Positions 43,531 through 51,804 of a DNA stretch of 64,000 nucleotides are shown piece after piece (the stretch's first letter is position 1; each line of letters starts with the position of its first letter). The translations under genes were made by a program, and so were the position numbers. Origin of the DNA: DATLZU01 sp051293835 (GTDB taxonomy: Bacteria > Nitrospirota > Nitrospiria > Nitrospirales > Nitrospiraceae); assembly GCA_051293835.1 (NCBI GenBank), contig JBPKMA010000002.1, positions 315,115 to 379,114 of the forward strand, in the 5' to 3' direction. Under the pieces are notes generated by a model, which saw nothing but the letters and a program-made list of their open reading frames with translations, made no database searches and had not been told where the DNA came from.

Positions 43531-44692
43531 AGCTGACGACTCGCAACCTGCTCCCCCGCTCACGCCGTACAGTCCCGGCCTCGAAGGCGTGTTGGCCGGC
43601 GAGACGGCCCTTTGCCAAGTGGACGAAGAGGGCTTGGGACTGCGCTATCGCGGCTACGCGATTGGGGACCTGGCGGAACAGGCGACTTTCGAAGAAGTCG
43701 CCTACCTCCTCCTCTTCGGCAAGCTGCCGACCCGCAAGGAACTGGACGACTTTGCTGGCCGGTTGCACAGCCAGTGGGCACTGCCCGGCCCGGTGGAAGC
43801 CTTTATCGGCGTGGCGCCCCGCGAAGCCCATCCGATGGACCTGCTGCGCACCGGCGTGTCATTGCTCGGCATAACGGATCCCGATGCCGCCGACTGCTCG
43901 CACGAGGCGAACGTCCGCAAGTCCGTTCGGTTGCTGGCCCAGATTCCGGTTCTGATCGCCACCGCCTACCGCCTTGCGCATGGTAAGCGGCAGGTTTGGC
44001 CTCGCGCCGACCTGCGTTTCGCTGAGAATCTGCTTTATCTCCTGACCGACCATCAGGGCGACAGTGGGGCCCAGGCCATGGCCCGGGCGCTGGACGTCTC
44101 GCTCATTCTCTACGCGGAGCACGAGTTCAACGCCTCGACGTTCGCCGCACGTGTCACGGCCTCCACCATGACCGACCTGCACTCGGCGATCACGTCGGCG
44201 ATCGGGACGCTTAAAGGCCCGCTCCACGGTGGCGCGAACGAAGCCGTCGCGGCTATGTTGCTGGACATCAAAACTCGCGACCGGGCCGAGCGCTGGGTGC
44301 GGGACGCGCTGGCGGCCAAGCGGCGGGTGATGGGCTTCGGACATCGGGTGTTGAAAAAGGGCGATCCGCGCTCGGCGATCATCCAGCGACACGCCGAAGC
44401 GCTCAGCCACGCGTGCGGCGACCTGCGCTGGTACGAGATCGCGACGATCGTCGACCGGACCATGCAGCAGGAGAAGGGCCTGTACCCAAATCTGGACTTC
44501 TATACCGCCGTCGTTTACCTCCTGATGGAGATTCCCCGCAACCTTTACACGCCGGTGTTCGTCTGCTCACGCATCACCGGCTGGTGCGCCCATGTGATCG
44601 AACAGCAGGACCACAACCGGCTGATCCGTCCCCGCGCGCTCTATACGGGGCCGCCACCGCGAGCCTATGTCCCGATCGACGAACGGACTTGA
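43520..44692 (+). CDS. prpC: 2-Methylcitrate synthase / citrate synthase
   Basis: The 390-residue citrate-synthase-fold enzyme has three catalytic motifs: GPLHGGANE (His), GFGHRV (His) and NLDFY (Asp). Position directly after prpB supports propionyl-CoA plus oxaloacetate to 2-methylcitrate; a dual citrate synthase role cannot be excluded. The ATG at 43520 is preferred to a GTG 6 bases upstream. Its 3-prime end overlaps the next ligase by 26 bases. Confidence 0.9.
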   Translation: MNPKADDSQPAPPLTPYSPGLEGVLAGETALCQVDEEGLGLRYRGYAIGDLAEQATFEEVAYLLLFGKLPTRKELDDFAGRLHSQWALPGPVEAFIGVAPREAHPMDLLRTGVSLLGITDPDAADCSHEANVRKSVRLLAQIPVLIATAYRLAHGKRQVWPRADLRFAENLLYLLTDHQGDSGAQAMARALDVSLILYAEHEFNASTFAARVTASTMTDLHSAITSAIGTLKGPLHGGANEAVAAMLLDIKTRDRAERWVRDALAAKRRVMGFGHRVLKKGDPRSAIIQRHAEALSHACGDLRWYEIATIVDRTMQQEKGLYPNLDFYTAVVYLLMEIPRNLYTPVFVCSRITGWCAHVIEQQDHNRLIRPRALYTGPPPRAYVPIDERT

Positions 44693-46637
44693 CCAGCCCC
44701 CGCCAATTCTCTGGCGTCCCACGGCGGAGTATGTCCGGCGAAGCCGTCTTTCCCGCTTCATGCGACAGCACCGGATCTCCGATTATCCTTCCCTGCACCA
44801 GCGATCAATCTCCGAGATCGAATGGTTCGCGGAGGCGGCGATCCAGGAGTTGGGAATCGAGTGGGCTCGCCCTTACTCACAGGTGCTGGACTTGACGAAC
44901 GGAATCCAGTGGCCTCGGTGGTTCGTGGGAGGACGCCTGAATGTGACGCACAACTGCGTGGACAAACACCGCACCGGCCCGCGGGCCGACGCGGCGGCGA
45001 TCCGCTGGGAAGGCGAAGATGGAACGCAGCGCTCCCTCACCTACCGCCAACTGGCGGACGAAATTTCCCGCGCCGCGGCGATCCTTCGACGCCTCGGGGT
45101 GGGCCGTGGCGATCGCGTGGCGGTCTTCTTGCCAATGGTGCCCGAAGCGGCCATCGTCACGCTGGCCTGCTCCAAGATCGGCGCCATCTATACGCCGATT
45201 TTTTCCGGCTTTGCGGCGGAGGCCGTGGCAACGCGGGTGCAGGACTGCGAGGCGAAACTCCTGGTCACAGCCGACGGCTTTTCCCGCCGCGGCGGGCTGG
45301 TCAGGCTGAAACACGTCGCGGACGAGGCGGCGTCGCGTTGCCCCACGGTGCAGCACCTGCTGGTCGTGCGGCGGGCCGCCTGTCCAGTTGCCTGGCAGGC
45401 CGGGCGCGACGTGTGGTGGCACGAGCCGACTCCTGGCGAGCGCGAAGCACCGATAACCGAGGAGATGGAAGCCGACGCCCCGTTCATGATCCTCTACACC
45501 TCGGGCACTACCGGACGGCCCAAGGGCACCGTGCACGTCCACAGCGGCTTTCCGATCAAGGCCGCGCAGGACTTGGCTTTTCATTTCGACTTGCAACCCG
45601 ACGATACGCTGTTCTGGTTCACCGATCTGGGCTGGATGATGGGGCCGTGGGAGATTTTGGGCGCGCTCTCGTTGGGGGCGACGTGCCTGCTTTACGAGGG
45701 CGCTCCGGACTGGCCTCATCCGGGACGGCTGTGGGAACTGGTGGACCGTCACCGCGTGACGATTCTGGGCCTCTCCCCCACCGTAATCCGCGCGCTCATG
45801 AAACATGGCGACGCTCCAGTCCGTGAGCACGCTCTCGACTCGCTGCGCGTGCTGGGTTCGACCGGGGAGCCGTGGACCCCGGATGCCTACCATTGGTACT
45901 TTCAGCAGGTGGGCCGGGGGCGGTGCCCGATCATCAACTATTCAGGCGGCACCGAAGTCTCCGGCGGGATCGTGGGCGGGACGGTCCTGCAGCCCTGTAA
46001 GCCCTGCGCCTTTACCGGCCCTTGTCTGGGCATGGCCGCGGAGATCTTTGACACCGACGGACGGCCCGTGCGCGGGCAGGTTGGAGAGTTGGTAATCACC
46101 AAGCCCTGGGTCGGGATGACCCAGGGCTTCTGGCGCGATCCGCAACGCTACCTGGACACTTACTGGTCCCGGTGGCCGCAGGTGTGGGTACACGGTGACT
46201 GGGCCGCCACCGATGAAGACGGATTCTGGTACATCTTGGGCCGCTCGGACGACACGATCAAGATCGCCGGGAAACGCCTGGGGCCAGCCGAAGTGGAGGC
46301 GATTCTCACCAGTCACCCGGCGGTCAGCGAAGCCGCCGCGGTCGGCGTCCCCCATCCGGTGAAAGGGGAAGCTTTAGTGTGTTGCGTGGTGCTGCGCCCA
46401 GGATGGAACGCGAGCGAGGCACTCTCCGAGGAGTTGGCAAGTCTGGTGGGGGAACAGCTGGGGAAGCCCCTCAAGCCCACCGCAGTCTACGCAGTGCCGG
46501 ACCTGCCGAAAACCCGGAATGCTAAAATTCTGCGCCGCGTGATCCGGTCGATGCTGCTTGGTCAGGACCCGGGCGATCTCTCCAGCCTGGAGAACCCGCA
46601 GGCGGTATCGGCTATCCGAGAGATTCGCTCCCCTTAA
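44667..46637 (+). CDS. Acetyl-/propionyl-CoA synthetase (AMP-forming)
   Basis: The 656-residue ACS-type ligase has an N-terminal ACAS-N region (WFVGGRLNVTHNCVDKH), the P-loop YTSGTTGRPKGTVHVH near residue 278, GWMMGPWE, the hinge GRSDDTIKIAGKRLGP and catalytic Lys in KTRNAKILRRVIR. Its place after the prp genes makes propionate activation (PrpE) likely; acetate or acetoacetate are alternatives. It closes the plus-strand array, converging with the OmpA-like gene. Confidence 0.9.
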   Translation: MSRSTNGLDQPPPILWRPTAEYVRRSRLSRFMRQHRISDYPSLHQRSISEIEWFAEAAIQELGIEWARPYSQVLDLTNGIQWPRWFVGGRLNVTHNCVDKHRTGPRADAAAIRWEGEDGTQRSLTYRQLADEISRAAAILRRLGVGRGDRVAVFLPMVPEAAIVTLACSKIGAIYTPIFSGFAAEAVATRVQDCEAKLLVTADGFSRRGGLVRLKHVADEAASRCPTVQHLLVVRRAACPVAWQAGRDVWWHEPTPGEREAPITEEMEADAPFMILYTSGTTGRPKGTVHVHSGFPIKAAQDLAFHFDLQPDDTLFWFTDLGWMMGPWEILGALSLGATCLLYEGAPDWPHPGRLWELVDRHRVTILGLSPTVIRALMKHGDAPVREHALDSLRVLGSTGEPWTPDAYHWYFQQVGRGRCPIINYSGGTEVSGGIVGGTVLQPCKPCAFTGPCLGMAAEIFDTDGRPVRGQVGELVITKPWVGMTQGFWRDPQRYLDTYWSRWPQVWVHGDWAATDEDGFWYILGRSDDTIKIAGKRLGPAEVEAILTSHPAVSEAAAVGVPHPVKGEALVCCVVLRPGWNASEALSEELASLVGEQLGKPLKPTAVYAVPDLPKTRNAKILRRVIRSMLLGQDPGDLSSLENPQAVSAIREIRSP

Positions 46638-46734
46638 TCCGTCGAAGCCGAATTGAAGCCCCTGGTCCTTGCCTCGTGCCCCCTGCCCAGCTCTGTTCCT
46701 CACGACAGGCGAACCGAAGGTTGATCCGGACCGG

Positions 46735-48330
46735 TTAGCGCGCCTGCTTCACCTGCTTGACGATCTCGGACAGATCCTTCGGATAGAGCGTGATTTCGAT
46801 CCGCCGATTGGCGGCCTTCCCTTCCTCCGTGTCGTTGCTTTCGACCGGCCTCGTATCCGCATAACCGACAGCCGAGATATTGTTCCGATCCACCCCGCCT
46901 TCTTCGATCAGATAACGCACGACGCTGGTGGCACGCGCAGTGGAGAGTTCCCAGTTGGTCGGAAATTTTTCGCGTAGCTTGACCCCGATCGGCACGTTAT
47001 CCGTGTGGCCTTCGATCCGGATCTGCTTGTCCGTCACGGTCTTGAGAATGTCGCTGACCTGCTTCAACACCTTGAGCCCTTCCGGTTTTACCCTAGCCTG
47101 ACCAGAATCGAACAGAATTTTGTCCACCATGTTGATGGTCAGCCGGTCCCCGATCTGCTTGATCTTGATGTTGCCTTTGGCGATTTCTTCCTGCAACGCC
47201 CTGTTCAATTCTTCCTGCGTCTTGGTCAGCCGCTGGATCTCCGCTTCCTTGGCGGCCCGCTCTTGTTCAAGCCTGGCTTTTTCGGCCGCCTCAGCTTTCA
47301 GTCGCTCCTGCTCCTGCTGCAAACCGGCCATCAGCTTGTCCCGCTCCTGCTCCAGCCGCACTTTCTCGGCTTCTACCGCCTTCAGCCGCTCCTGCTCCCG
47401 CTGGAGGCTAGCTTGGAGCTTTTCCCATTCCTGCGTCAACCGATCACGCTCCTGTTTCAGTTTGGCTTCTTCATCACGCAGGCGAGCGAGATCGCTGGTC
47501 ACGCTCACCACGCGTTCCTTCGTCTTGTTCAATTCCTCCGTCAGCGACGCCACCTTAGCGGCCAGGGCGTCGCGGTCGGCGGCCATTTGGCGGAGTTTGC
47601 CGATTTCCTGATCCCGCTCCTCCAGCCGCCTGGTCAAATCCGCTGCCAGCGCCGCTTGAGTTTCCAGTTCAGCGGCTCGCTTCTGGAGCTTGGCGATTTC
47701 TTCTTGGGCTGTCGTGGTCCCGCTCATGAGCCGTTGCTTGTCCTCGCGCAGCGCGGCAGCTTGAGCCGATTCGGCCGCCAGCTTGGTTTCGAGGTCGCGC
47801 GCGCGATCCCGGGCCTCCCCAAGGGAGGCCGTCAGTTCCTGCTTTTCTTTTTGCACCGCGGCGATGCGCGCCTCGGCGTTCGTCATCGCCTGGTTCGCGG
47901 CAGCCAGGTCTCGTTTGAGCTCGTCCACCTTGGCCTGCAGCAGGTCCCGCTCCCGCCGAAAGTCGGCCAGTTGTTGTTGCGCAGCCTGATATTCGTCCCG
48001 CAGCTTCTTCAATTCGCCTTCCACCTGCTGACGCGCATCCCGCTCTTCATACAAGCCCTTCTGGATCGCCGAGACGTTCTCCTTGAGTTTGCCGATTTCG
48101 GTCCGCGCGGCCTCCAGATCGCTCGTCAATTTGGCATTGGCCTGCCGACTCGCCTGCAACTCAGCCGCCGACTCTTTCTTCAGCTTCTCGAGTTCGGCCG
48201 CGGTCCGGGCCGAGACTTTCCGGGCTTCGTCCAACTCGCCCAGCGTCTGCGTATGGGTGCCCTTGCTGACGCATCCGGTTACCACCAAAACGGACAAGGC
48301 AAGAGCCAGCAGCATTGTGTGTGTCATCAT
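46735..48330 (-). CDS. OmpA-domain lipoprotein with long coiled coil
   Basis: The 531-residue protein begins with a lipoprotein signal (lipobox VTGC, Cys20). A long charged coiled coil rich in Glu, Lys, Gln and Ala spans about 30-380, including near-repeats of the type EQERLKAxxAEKxRLEQERDK. The OmpA/MotB peptidoglycan-binding domain is at about 400-520 (IRIEGHTDNVPIG, NWELSTARATSVVRYL, SNDTEEGKAANRRIEI). It probably ties the outer membrane to the cell wall across a wide span. AAGGAGG precedes the ATG. Confidence 0.88.
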   Translation of the reverse strand: MMTHTMLLALALSVLVVTGCVSKGTHTQTLGELDEARKVSARTAAELEKLKKESAAELQASRQANAKLTSDLEAARTEIGKLKENVSAIQKGLYEERDARQQVEGELKKLRDEYQAAQQQLADFRRERDLLQAKVDELKRDLAAANQAMTNAEARIAAVQKEKQELTASLGEARDRARDLETKLAAESAQAAALREDKQRLMSGTTTAQEEIAKLQKRAAELETQAALAADLTRRLEERDQEIGKLRQMAADRDALAAKVASLTEELNKTKERVVSVTSDLARLRDEEAKLKQERDRLTQEWEKLQASLQREQERLKAVEAEKVRLEQERDKLMAGLQQEQERLKAEAAEKARLEQERAAKEAEIQRLTKTQEELNRALQEEIAKGNIKIKQIGDRLTINMVDKILFDSGQARVKPEGLKVLKQVSDILKTVTDKQIRIEGHTDNVPIGVKLREKFPTNWELSTARATSVVRYLIEEGGVDRNNISAVGYADTRPVESNDTEEGKAANRRIEITLYPKDLSEIVKQVKQAR

Positions 48331-48677
48331 CAGGTCCTCCTTGTTTCAAGTTCCAAAACGAGCATACCCTCCCGGCCACCCTTACGCAACACTGCGGTCC
48401 GCATTGTCTATTTCTTCCCCTTCTTCTTCCCCTTCACCCCGGGCCGACCCGGCGACGTTAATGAGCACGGCACGGGCCGGAGAGGCCGCGCCTGGCGTCA
48501 GCGAGCCCCAAACGTCCGCGCACAAGGCATGAGCAAGGGCGAAAGGGCGAAAAGGTGCAGGTGAAGGTCCCATGGCTAGATCACAAAGAGGAGGCAGCAG
48601 GGCTGTGCGCGCCTTCTGGCATCAGTGGGAGCGATTGCGACAGTTAGCCTACGAAGGGCGGCCGGCGCCGGGGCAGG
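48331..48677. other. Intergenic region upstream of the OmpA-like gene
   Basis: About 350 bases between divergent or tail-facing genes. A 43-codon plus-strand frame from 48572 (starting MARSQRGGSRAV, ending at 48703) is the only short ORF worth noting, but it has a poor ribosome site and overlaps the end of the next gene. I see no hairpin with a T-run. Confidence 0.35.
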
Positions 48678-48994
48678 TCAGTTGGCAGCAGGCGCGCTCT
48701 TGACGATCATGATTGTCTTGACATGCCCGTCGGGCTGCACCCAGACTTCGATCAGGTCGCCAGGCTTGATCTGGCCATACACCTCCGTGTCCCCGCTGAC
48801 GTGCAGTCGCCGTTCTTTGCCCGTTTCGTCTTTGACAATGTAGAACTCGCCATCGATCTGGAGGAGTTCAACTTTGATCGACTGGGGAGAGCCGGTGACC
48901 GGAGCCGTGCTTGCGTCCGCGGCCATGGTCGGGGGCAGGCCTCACTAGGCCTGCTGATGAGTGAAAGCAGGGTAAATCCGAGGATGGCACTCAT
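48678..48994 (-). pseudogene. Small secreted protein with apparent one-base frameshift after the signal peptide
   Basis: The mature part (MAADASTAPVTG ... IEVWVQPDGHVKTIMIV, 82 residues in frame to 48678) has no ribosome site before its ATG. In another frame just upstream a good signal peptide starts at 48994 (MSAILGFTLLSLISRPSEA). Adding one base to the five-G run at 48931-48935 joins the two as a normal exported protein of about 105 residues. The body looks like a small OB-like beta protein (GDLIEVWVQPDG). Function unknown. It may be a sequencing error. Confidence 0.6.
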
Positions 48995-49087
48995 GGGTCC
49001 CTTCCCGATACGGAGTTCAAGAATTCAAAAGCAACGAAGGGACACGGCGTTTGAACGCCGTGTCCCTTCCCGGACAAACCGCACCGC

Positions 49088-49312
49088 TCAATGGCCGCCT
49101 TTGTCTTTCTTGTCGTCCTTTTTCTCGTCCGTCAACTTGCCGCCCTTGTCGTCCTTGTCCTTTTTTTCGTCCGCCAAGAGCCTCGATCCGCTGGTGTCTT
49201 TCTTGTCCTGCTGCTCCGTCGGAGCCGGTTCGTTCCCTGCATAGGTCACGGTTGTCGCCAGCCCGAACCCCAACATGGTAGCCATCGCGATCAGCCCAGC
49301 CAATCTCCTCAT
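49088..49312 (-). CDS. Small secreted Lys/Asp-rich protein
   Basis: The 74-residue protein begins with a signal peptide (MRRLAGLIAMATMLGFGLA...YA). The mature part of about 50 residues is low-complexity, full of Lys, Asp and Gly (DEKKDKDDKGGKL, DDKKDKGGH), and looks disordered. A strong GGAGGGAG ribosome site precedes the ATG at 49312. No family is recognised. It diverges from the sigma-like gene. Confidence 0.7.
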   Translation of the reverse strand: MRRLAGLIAMATMLGFGLATTVTYAGNEPAPTEQQDKKDTSGSRLLADEKKDKDDKGGKLTDEKKDDKKDKGGH

Positions 49313-49495
49313 ATAACTCCCTCCTAAGTATAAAAGTGGTTTGCGTCGCACCGTACCCCATGCACGGCGCACGAGGACTTTTTACAAAAATCCCTGTGAG
49401 ATCCCAATGGACAAAAAGCCTGGATGCCCCACAAAAATGTCCAATTGCATTCCCACCTCGGTAAGAGAGAAGATATTTTACTGCGAGGAGCCTTA

Positions 49496-50435
49496 ATGGG
49501 CGAAGACCGTGACGTGGCAGGCAGACTGAGCGGCATCGTCGCCAGCGCGGAGGAATTCGATCTCTTTGTGGCAGAAGCCATGCCCGAGTTGCTGGACCGC
49601 GCCACCGGCCATACCAAACGTTTTTTGAAAGAAACGGGCCAGTGGGAGAACGATATCGCCCATGAGAAACTGGCCTTGCGGTGGGGGTATGAACTGGTCG
49701 AGCGGTTTTTGGTCCATGGCCGGAGTGAGGTTCCTTGCCGTCCACTGTTTTTATTGGACAGCCTGATCGCGAAATACTACAGCCAACCGGACCCCCTTGT
49801 GTTATCACAAGGATCTACTGTCGCCATTGGGCCGGTTTCTTGACGGACTTACATCACGGGCCGTGGTCAGCCGCGATGCGTTGATGGCGCTGTTCTACCA
49901 TTTATACGGATTCGGCCAGGGCCAGGTGGTGAAAATTCTGGGACTCGGCTTGGCCGAAAGCCAGCGCGTCTACAAGAACTTCGAACGGTGGCGCCAGAAC
50001 GGCTGGCAGCGGGCTATGGAGGAGATCGGCTTCACCGAAGACGAATTGCACGAACTGGAAGAGCAGAAACAACTGCATCCCGAACGCGTGAACGCGGAGA
50101 CCGAACGGCTCATTCGTCTGCTCCAGACCCATTATCGGAAGAGCGAACCCGAGCACTATCCTTGCCTGCCCCGACAGAAGTGGGATGAACTCTTCGGTCA
50201 GGACTACGGGTACGACTACCGGGTCTGGCATCTGGCCATGTGTCGCGATTGTTTTGTTGAAGTCTGCGACCTTCGGTATATTGAACTCAACGGCGCATTG
50301 AAACCGCCCATCGACCTCCATATTCGCCCACGCCAGAGGGGCGGAGTGGTGGCCTTTTTCCTACCGGAACAAGGAGGTGGGAGAAGACATGGAACAGAAC
50401 GGCCCGCTCAGCGAATATCGCCAACGTCTGCTTGA
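49496..50435 (+). pseudogene. Sigma-factor-like HTH protein, interrupted by a C-run frameshift
   Basis: The first part (MGEDRDVAGRLSGIVAS ... LDSLIAKYYSQPDP) and the second (CYHKDLLSPLGRFL to the end) lie in frames offset by one. Removing one C from CCCCC at 49792-49796 gives one protein of 312 residues. The middle (ALFYHLYGFGQGQVVKILGL, AESQRVYKNFERWRQNGW) reads like a sigma region 4-type helix-turn-helix. GAGGAG precedes the ATG. The next gene encodes a membrane coiled-coil protein like an anti-sigma partner, with a 47-base overlap. The break may be an error, a mutation or programmed frameshifting. Confidence 0.6.
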
Positions 50436-51678
50436 CGCGCTCAAGAGCCGTTCAACCCAGCGGCGCCGGGAGGAGCCCGACCTGCTGCAGGTGTTCGTCA
50501 ATCAGGAGCGGGTCGGCACGGTTGCCTGCACGGCCACCGAGCCGACATTTGCCTTTGCCAGCCGCGAACGGATCGTTCACACTGTGGAGATCCGGACAGA
50601 AGACGGCGCGCTCATTGGCGGCTTGTGTGCGCCGGAGTTCGGCCTCCGCACCACACGTGTCCCGCTTTTGCACGACGCGATCGAGATCACCGTTCACAAC
50701 CGGATGGACGGAGGATCGGTCCGGGTCACGTACAAGACCGCTCCGGCGCTGTGGCATCGGGTTCAGCAGGCGACGGTTTCCTTAGTGTCCGGGGTCTTTG
50801 GTGCCGGGCCTCGCGAACCGGCATGGCCGCGCGTGTTAGTCCTCACCCAGGTCGCGCTCGTTGCCGCGGTGGTGGCGCTGTGGACGGATCGGATAGCCGG
50901 TTGGTTGAAACCGGAACCCCTGGTCATGCCCGCCAGCCAGGTCTCAGCGCTGGTTTCGGCGACACAGGCTCAGGTCGATCGCCTTCGGCAGGACGTCGCG
51001 CGCTTGGCCGACGCTCAGACCGACGCTGCGCAGGCCGTGCGGAGTCAGCGGCAGGAGTTGGAGCAGCTTCAACGAACACTAGCCGCGGTCGCGGATACGC
51101 AGCAGAAACTCAACGACAGCGTGCTGACCGTGCAACAGAACCTCGGCGACCGCAACAAGGCCGTCAGCCGAGAGGTCGAACACCTCACCCGCTTGCTCCT
51201 GAGCCGGGCCGATCTGGAGCGCGAACAGTTGCACCACGAGCTCAGAACCCTAACCGCGGCCAACGAGGCATTGAGCAAGCAGATGGCGAGACTAGAACAC
51301 AGCAACCAAGAGCTGAGAAATCAGCTGAAGTCAGCAGGTGTGGATGTGTCCAAGGCCGTGTTGGTACCCGGTGAGACCCCAGCGGTGGCCGGAATACCCA
51401 AGGACTCCGCCGCGTCCACACAGATCGCCGAGGCACGCCCCGATCCCCAGGCACAGCCCTTCACCTTCTGGGTCACGTTCCAAGAAGGGACGTCGGAAGA
51501 GAGCATCCAGCACTTGATCGACGAGATCCACGGCCGAAAGGGCTCCGTCAACGCTGGCTGGTATCCAGTGGAAGTGCCGCGCCCGGTTGGCCCGCCCGAC
51601 CGTTTTCTCGAGTCCGTCCGGCAAGCCAAAATTGTCAAGGCCGTCAGCATGAGCCGCGTCGCCGCGCCCGGCCAATAA
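50389..51678 (+). CDS. Membrane-anchored coiled-coil protein, anti-sigma-like
   Basis: The 429-residue protein starts at the ATG at 50389 with AAGGAGGTGGGAG before it. Residues 1-135 form a soluble cytoplasmic beta-rich domain. One membrane segment lies at about 146-164 (VLVLTQVALVAAVVALW). A coiled coil follows at about 180-310 (AQVDRLRQDVARLADAQ and similar), and the C-terminal 70 residues form a compact beta-alpha domain (FTFWVTFQEGTSEESIQ). This layout resembles anti-sigma factors with a periplasmic sensor. The preceding HTH protein is the likely partner. No known family is recognised. Confidence 0.65.
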   Translation: MEQNGPLSEYRQRLLDALKSRSTQRRREEPDLLQVFVNQERVGTVACTATEPTFAFASRERIVHTVEIRTEDGALIGGLCAPEFGLRTTRVPLLHDAIEITVHNRMDGGSVRVTYKTAPALWHRVQQATVSLVSGVFGAGPREPAWPRVLVLTQVALVAAVVALWTDRIAGWLKPEPLVMPASQVSALVSATQAQVDRLRQDVARLADAQTDAAQAVRSQRQELEQLQRTLAAVADTQQKLNDSVLTVQQNLGDRNKAVSREVEHLTRLLLSRADLEREQLHHELRTLTAANEALSKQMARLEHSNQELRNQLKSAGVDVSKAVLVPGETPAVAGIPKDSAASTQIAEARPDPQAQPFTFWVTFQEGTSEESIQHLIDEIHGRKGSVNAGWYPVEVPRPVGPPDRFLESVRQAKIVKAVSMSRVAAPGQ

Positions 51679-51804
51679 CGACCCTTTCGCACCTCCCCGG
51701 CCAGTGCGCCGGTCGATCAGGCTATTCTGCTTCTCGCCGGCTGTTCTGCGCTCAGTCGGCTCAACCGACAGGCCATCCGGAACGCTCCACGCTTGAAGAG
51801 GCCA

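Noticed and set aside
47005..48564. Plus-strand 519-codon frame rich in Leu and Phe
   Set aside because: Antisense image of the Glu/Lys-rich coiled coil of the OmpA-domain lipoprotein; not a membrane protein.
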